A stretch of DNA of 64,000 nt, from NCBI RefSeq assembly GCF_030382115.1, contig NZ_JAUDRJ010000003.1, positions 6,667,232-6,731,231 of the forward strand. Reading direction: 5' to 3'. This document shows, piece after piece, positions 61,549 to 64,000 of the stretch. Numbering within the stretch: the first letter of the stretch is position 1; the number at the start of each line of letters is the position of its first letter. The stretch is from Nostoc sp. GT001. Lineage in GTDB: Bacteria > Cyanobacteriota > Cyanobacteriia > Cyanobacteriales > Nostocaceae. The notes beneath the pieces were generated by a model that saw nothing but the letters and a program-made list of their open reading frames with translations, made no database searches and was not told where the DNA came from. Both the position numbers and the translations under genes were made by a program.

Positions 61549-63730
61549 GCGCGACGGAAGTAGTCGGCGCAATTTACGAAACTTTTTGGATATGGCTTCA
61601 TTTGAATCTTTTTATCAAGAATACCCCTGCTCGTACAATTCTCCCTTAAGTTGCGATCGCCCCTTCCAAACGGCGCAGCAAATCAAGGGTGCTAAGTTTT
61701 GCTTGGAATGTGGTTTTCCAGCAACTTTACCACAGGAGGCTGAGATTAAAGGAAGTCAGGGAACTTATCAAATAACTAGTTTTGTTGGTGTGCGGGGTTT
61801 AGGCCGTTTATACTCAGGTGTTCAACTTAAAGACAAACAACCTGTAATCATCAAAGAATATCTGCTCCCCAATCGTTCTTTTAATGAAAGTGAGACTCAA
61901 AAGCGGAAAGAGACTTTTAAACGGGTGGGTGGAGTAAGTTTAGCCGATAGTCGAATTCAAAACTTCCGTCTGGTAGAAACGAAAGAAGCGATCGCAGATG
62001 AAAAAGGAGAACGCTGTTATCTTATTACTCAAGGAATCGAATCATCTCAAACTTTAGGTAAGTATCTCATAGAAAAGGGAGCAATGACATCTCTTGAGGT
62101 GCGTGAGGTACTAAACCAAGGTTTACAAACTCTCCAGTTTCTCCACACCCAAAAACTGCGTTTCCCCTCCAATCAAACACAACTAGGTATCACTCACGGC
62201 AATATCAATTTAGATAGTACTTTAATTAAAGTAGAAAATAATCAAAAGTTTTCTATATACTTTTGTGATTTAGCTATTTGGGAAAACTTATTTATTCCCC
62301 CAAGAATTCCTCAACCTGCTCCTGCTAGACCTGAGCAAGATTTAGAATCATTAGGATTATTAGCCTTTTATTTATGGGTAGGACGGACAACTAATTTTTC
62401 ATCTAACCAGCCTCTCGACCCTAGAGATCGTCAACAATGGCCGGATACTGATAGCTATTTAAAGCAATTTATTTATCGTTTAATTGGGCTGGAAACTCCT
62501 TTTGAGAGTGCAGAAGCGGCTCGGAAAGCACTACTAGAACTTCCTCAAGAAGATCGTGCTAAAAGTTCAAGTTCAGTGCGTTCTCCAGGTTCTCAAGAAC
62601 TAAAAAAGCCTTTGCCAATGCCCTTAATTTTGCTAGTGATCCTATTTTTATTACTACTTGGTGGGGGAATTTGGTATTGGCTGTGGGGCAGGAAAACAGA
62701 TAATCCTAAGCAATATATCCAATGGTCTAAACTTGTGCGGAATTTTTCTGAAGTCCCTAACGTTCCTTCTGGACAATTTACTTATACAGGAGAAAAAGAT
62801 AGTACATGGAGTTTTGTTTTAACGCAATTAGTGGACAACAGTCGTTTAGGAGATTTATTGACCAGACCAAAGCCAGATGCGACAGCAACATTTGACTATA
62901 AATCTGTTTTGTCATCAAATATAAATAATCCAATTAAAAGTCTTGAAGAAGTTCAAACAAACAAAAAAGATTTTGCCATTACTAGTTTGGTAGACAACAT
63001 TACAGATAAACTTGCAAAAAAAGCAATAGCCTATGATGGGTTACTTGTTTTTGTCGCATTTAATAAAAGAGACTCAAATCTTGCCAATGCTCTTGGGGGG
63101 AAAATTAATCTTGAGCAATTGCGTCAAATTTACACAGGTAAAATTACTAATTGGCAGCAGATTAATCCCAAACTTCCAAATCTGCCAGTGAAACCTTTTG
63201 CCCCAACCGAACCGGAAGCAATTAGTAAATTTCAACAAATAGTTCTGCAAAATGCCCCTCAAGACGAAGCTTTATTTGCAGCGAAAGTTACTAAACTTGA
63301 TACAACAAAAACCCAAAACCTGATACGCAGTGAAACTTTAGATGGGCGAACTACTGGTATTATCAGTTTTGGGATTATCAGTAAAACTTCGAGTCAGTGT
63401 ACTGGCTATCCTCTAGCGATCGCAGATGGTAAAAAGTCCCTTATTCAACCTCTGTTTCAAAAGCGCGATCGGCGCTCAATTACTCCCTCAGATGATTTGT
63501 GTCAACATGATGATTATTATGTTGATGTCACAACTTTCCAAAGCTACCCCTTGGGATACCCTATTTTTGTAGTGTACCCTAAAGACAGCAGCCGCTTGCC
63601 TGGTGGCTCTACATTTGCCCAGATGCTAACTACTCGTCAGGGTCAGTGTTTACTTAGTAAAGTAGGTCTTGTAGCTTTACAACCTATGCCTGATGATATA
63701 AATTCTTATGCCTGCAAATCGGTGCCCTAA
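61541..63730 (+). CDS. Pseudokinase-membrane span-phosphate-binding-protein-like fusion
   Basis: The start could be 61,541 (overlapping the preceding gene) or the ATG at 61,592 (MASFESF). A four-cysteine patch (YPCSYN, SCDRP, FCLECGF) is followed by a kinase-like domain (~75-340). There the HRDLKPxN loop is THGNINLDSTLI and the DFG is CDLAIW; the catalytic Asp of HRD is missing (HGN), so it is probably inactive. A proline/serine stretch leads to one membrane span (~360-382). The outside part (~395-729) is a substrate-binding PBP fold of PstS type (AYDGLLVFVAFNKRDSNL, LRQIYTGKITNWQQI, GIISFGIIS). It may sense a small ligand, possibly phosphate, and signal through the pseudokinase. Confidence 0.8.
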   Translation: MLERDGSSRRNLRNFLDMASFESFYQEYPCSYNSPLSCDRPFQTAQQIKGAKFCLECGFPATLPQEAEIKGSQGTYQITSFVGVRGLGRLYSGVQLKDKQPVIIKEYLLPNRSFNESETQKRKETFKRVGGVSLADSRIQNFRLVETKEAIADEKGERCYLITQGIESSQTLGKYLIEKGAMTSLEVREVLNQGLQTLQFLHTQKLRFPSNQTQLGITHGNINLDSTLIKVENNQKFSIYFCDLAIWENLFIPPRIPQPAPARPEQDLESLGLLAFYLWVGRTTNFSSNQPLDPRDRQQWPDTDSYLKQFIYRLIGLETPFESAEAARKALLELPQEDRAKSSSSVRSPGSQELKKPLPMPLILLVILFLLLLGGGIWYWLWGRKTDNPKQYIQWSKLVRNFSEVPNVPSGQFTYTGEKDSTWSFVLTQLVDNSRLGDLLTRPKPDATATFDYKSVLSSNINNPIKSLEEVQTNKKDFAITSLVDNITDKLAKKAIAYDGLLVFVAFNKRDSNLANALGGKINLEQLRQIYTGKITNWQQINPKLPNLPVKPFAPTEPEAISKFQQIVLQNAPQDEALFAAKVTKLDTTKTQNLIRSETLDGRTTGIISFGIISKTSSQCTGYPLAIADGKKSLIQPLFQKRDRRSITPSDDLCQHDDYYVDVTTFQSYPLGYPIFVVYPKDSSRLPGGSTFAQMLTTRQGQCLLSKVGLVALQPMPDDINSYACKSVP

Positions 63731-64000
63731 TCCTAGTTGCGAATATTTTAACCGCGCCCTGCCTAACAATGCTAAGGTTTGTCCCTGGTGTTCCACCCCT
63801 GTGGGTAATGTAGTTTCTCCTACACCACAACCACCTACTCAACCTCCACCTATTCAACAACAACCTAGTCAACCACCTGTTCAGTATCAGCGGCCGCCTA
63901 CAGACCAACCTAACTACCAAGCTCCTCAACAAGCCCCCATTGATTATTCAACAGTCTATCAGCCACGAGTTCCCTATCAACCAACACCACCTGTTTATAC
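63708..64000 (+). CDS. Zinc-ribbon, proline-rich protein, cut by window end
   Basis: The ATG at 63,708 overlaps the preceding stop by 23 bases. The first 30 residues hold a zinc ribbon, CPNPSCEYFNRALPNN, then CPWC. A Pro/Gln-rich linker (TPQPPTQPPPIQQQ) follows to the window edge. In cyanobacteria this opening is often followed by an FHA domain or other signalling module, which I cannot see here. It belongs to the two-component/pseudokinase operon. Confidence 0.7.
   Translation, partial: MPANRCPNPSCEYFNRALPNNAKVCPWCSTPVGNVVSPTPQPPTQPPPIQQQPSQPPVQYQRPPTDQPNYQAPQQAPIDYSTVYQPRVPYQPTPPVY

Noticed and set aside
1-64000. tRNA, rRNA or tmRNA genes
   Set aside because: Reading the intergenic regions by eye gave no cloverleaf or rRNA segment; a covariance search was not possible here.

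Overview
The window is a piece of a filamentous, Nostoc-like cyanobacterial chromosome. Evidence: psbA (photosystem II D1) and psaK (photosystem I), many HIP1 sites (GCGATCGC), AT-leaning coding sequence, and the short interspersed repeats typical of Nostocales (heptamer gttagga-type repeats, hairpin repeats, MITE-like elements). No rRNA, tRNA or CRISPR array was found.

Region 1 (1-10.5 kb) is a damaged lipopeptide-type biosynthetic cluster on the plus strand. It holds a fatty acyl-AMP ligase (cut by the window edge), a SyrB2-like non-heme iron halogenase fused to acyl-CoA-binding and acyl carrier domains, and a PKS/NRPS hybrid (KS-AT-ACP-aminotransferase-methyltransferase-condensation). The hybrid is now split into four open pieces by three frameshifts. 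A DUF3598-type protein follows. Genomic repeats have entered the PKS coding sequence.

Region 2 (10.6-37.5 kb) is mixed. Two near-identical dead ISAs1-family elements (10.8-12.1 and 28.0-29.3 kb) each sit inside a MITE-like element; the second composite splits a GIY-YIG nuclease gene. Ordinary genes here are LemA plus an M48 peptidase, psaK, a lone membrane-fusion protein, SDR and old yellow enzyme, rubrerythrin, an MFS transporter, a TMEM175-type channel, a duplicated Cys-rich secreted protein, hisS, an aldehyde dehydrogenase, an RCC-reductase-like protein, and a COQ4-like protein beside a sensor kinase. Penicillin-binding protein 1C closes the region.

Region 3 (37.7-49.6 kb) has a giant alpha-2-macroglobulin-like lipoprotein divergent from pbpC, membrane and secreted hypotheticals, Hsp20, an IS4-family insertion sequence, and psbA encoding the Glu130 D1 isoform with an upstream HLR1-like site.

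Region 4 (49.6-64 kb) is the most unusual part. A minus-strand operon encodes contractile-injection-system parts: a DUF4255 protein, sheath, two tube-type proteins, two paralogous small proteins and a DUF6760 protein. It is translationally coupled to a protein with an FHA domain, a long acidic repeat linker and a degenerate methylglyoxal-synthase-like domain. A CHASE2 Ser/Thr kinase lies next on the same strand. Divergent from the operon, behind a 21-bp tandem repeat, are a histidine kinase, a LuxR-type regulator, a pseudokinase-TM-phosphate-binding-type fusion and a zinc-ribbon protein cut by the window end. My inference is that these form a phospho-signalling module controlling a cyanobacterial (thylakoid-type) contractile injection system, by analogy with kinase/FHA control of type VI secretion.
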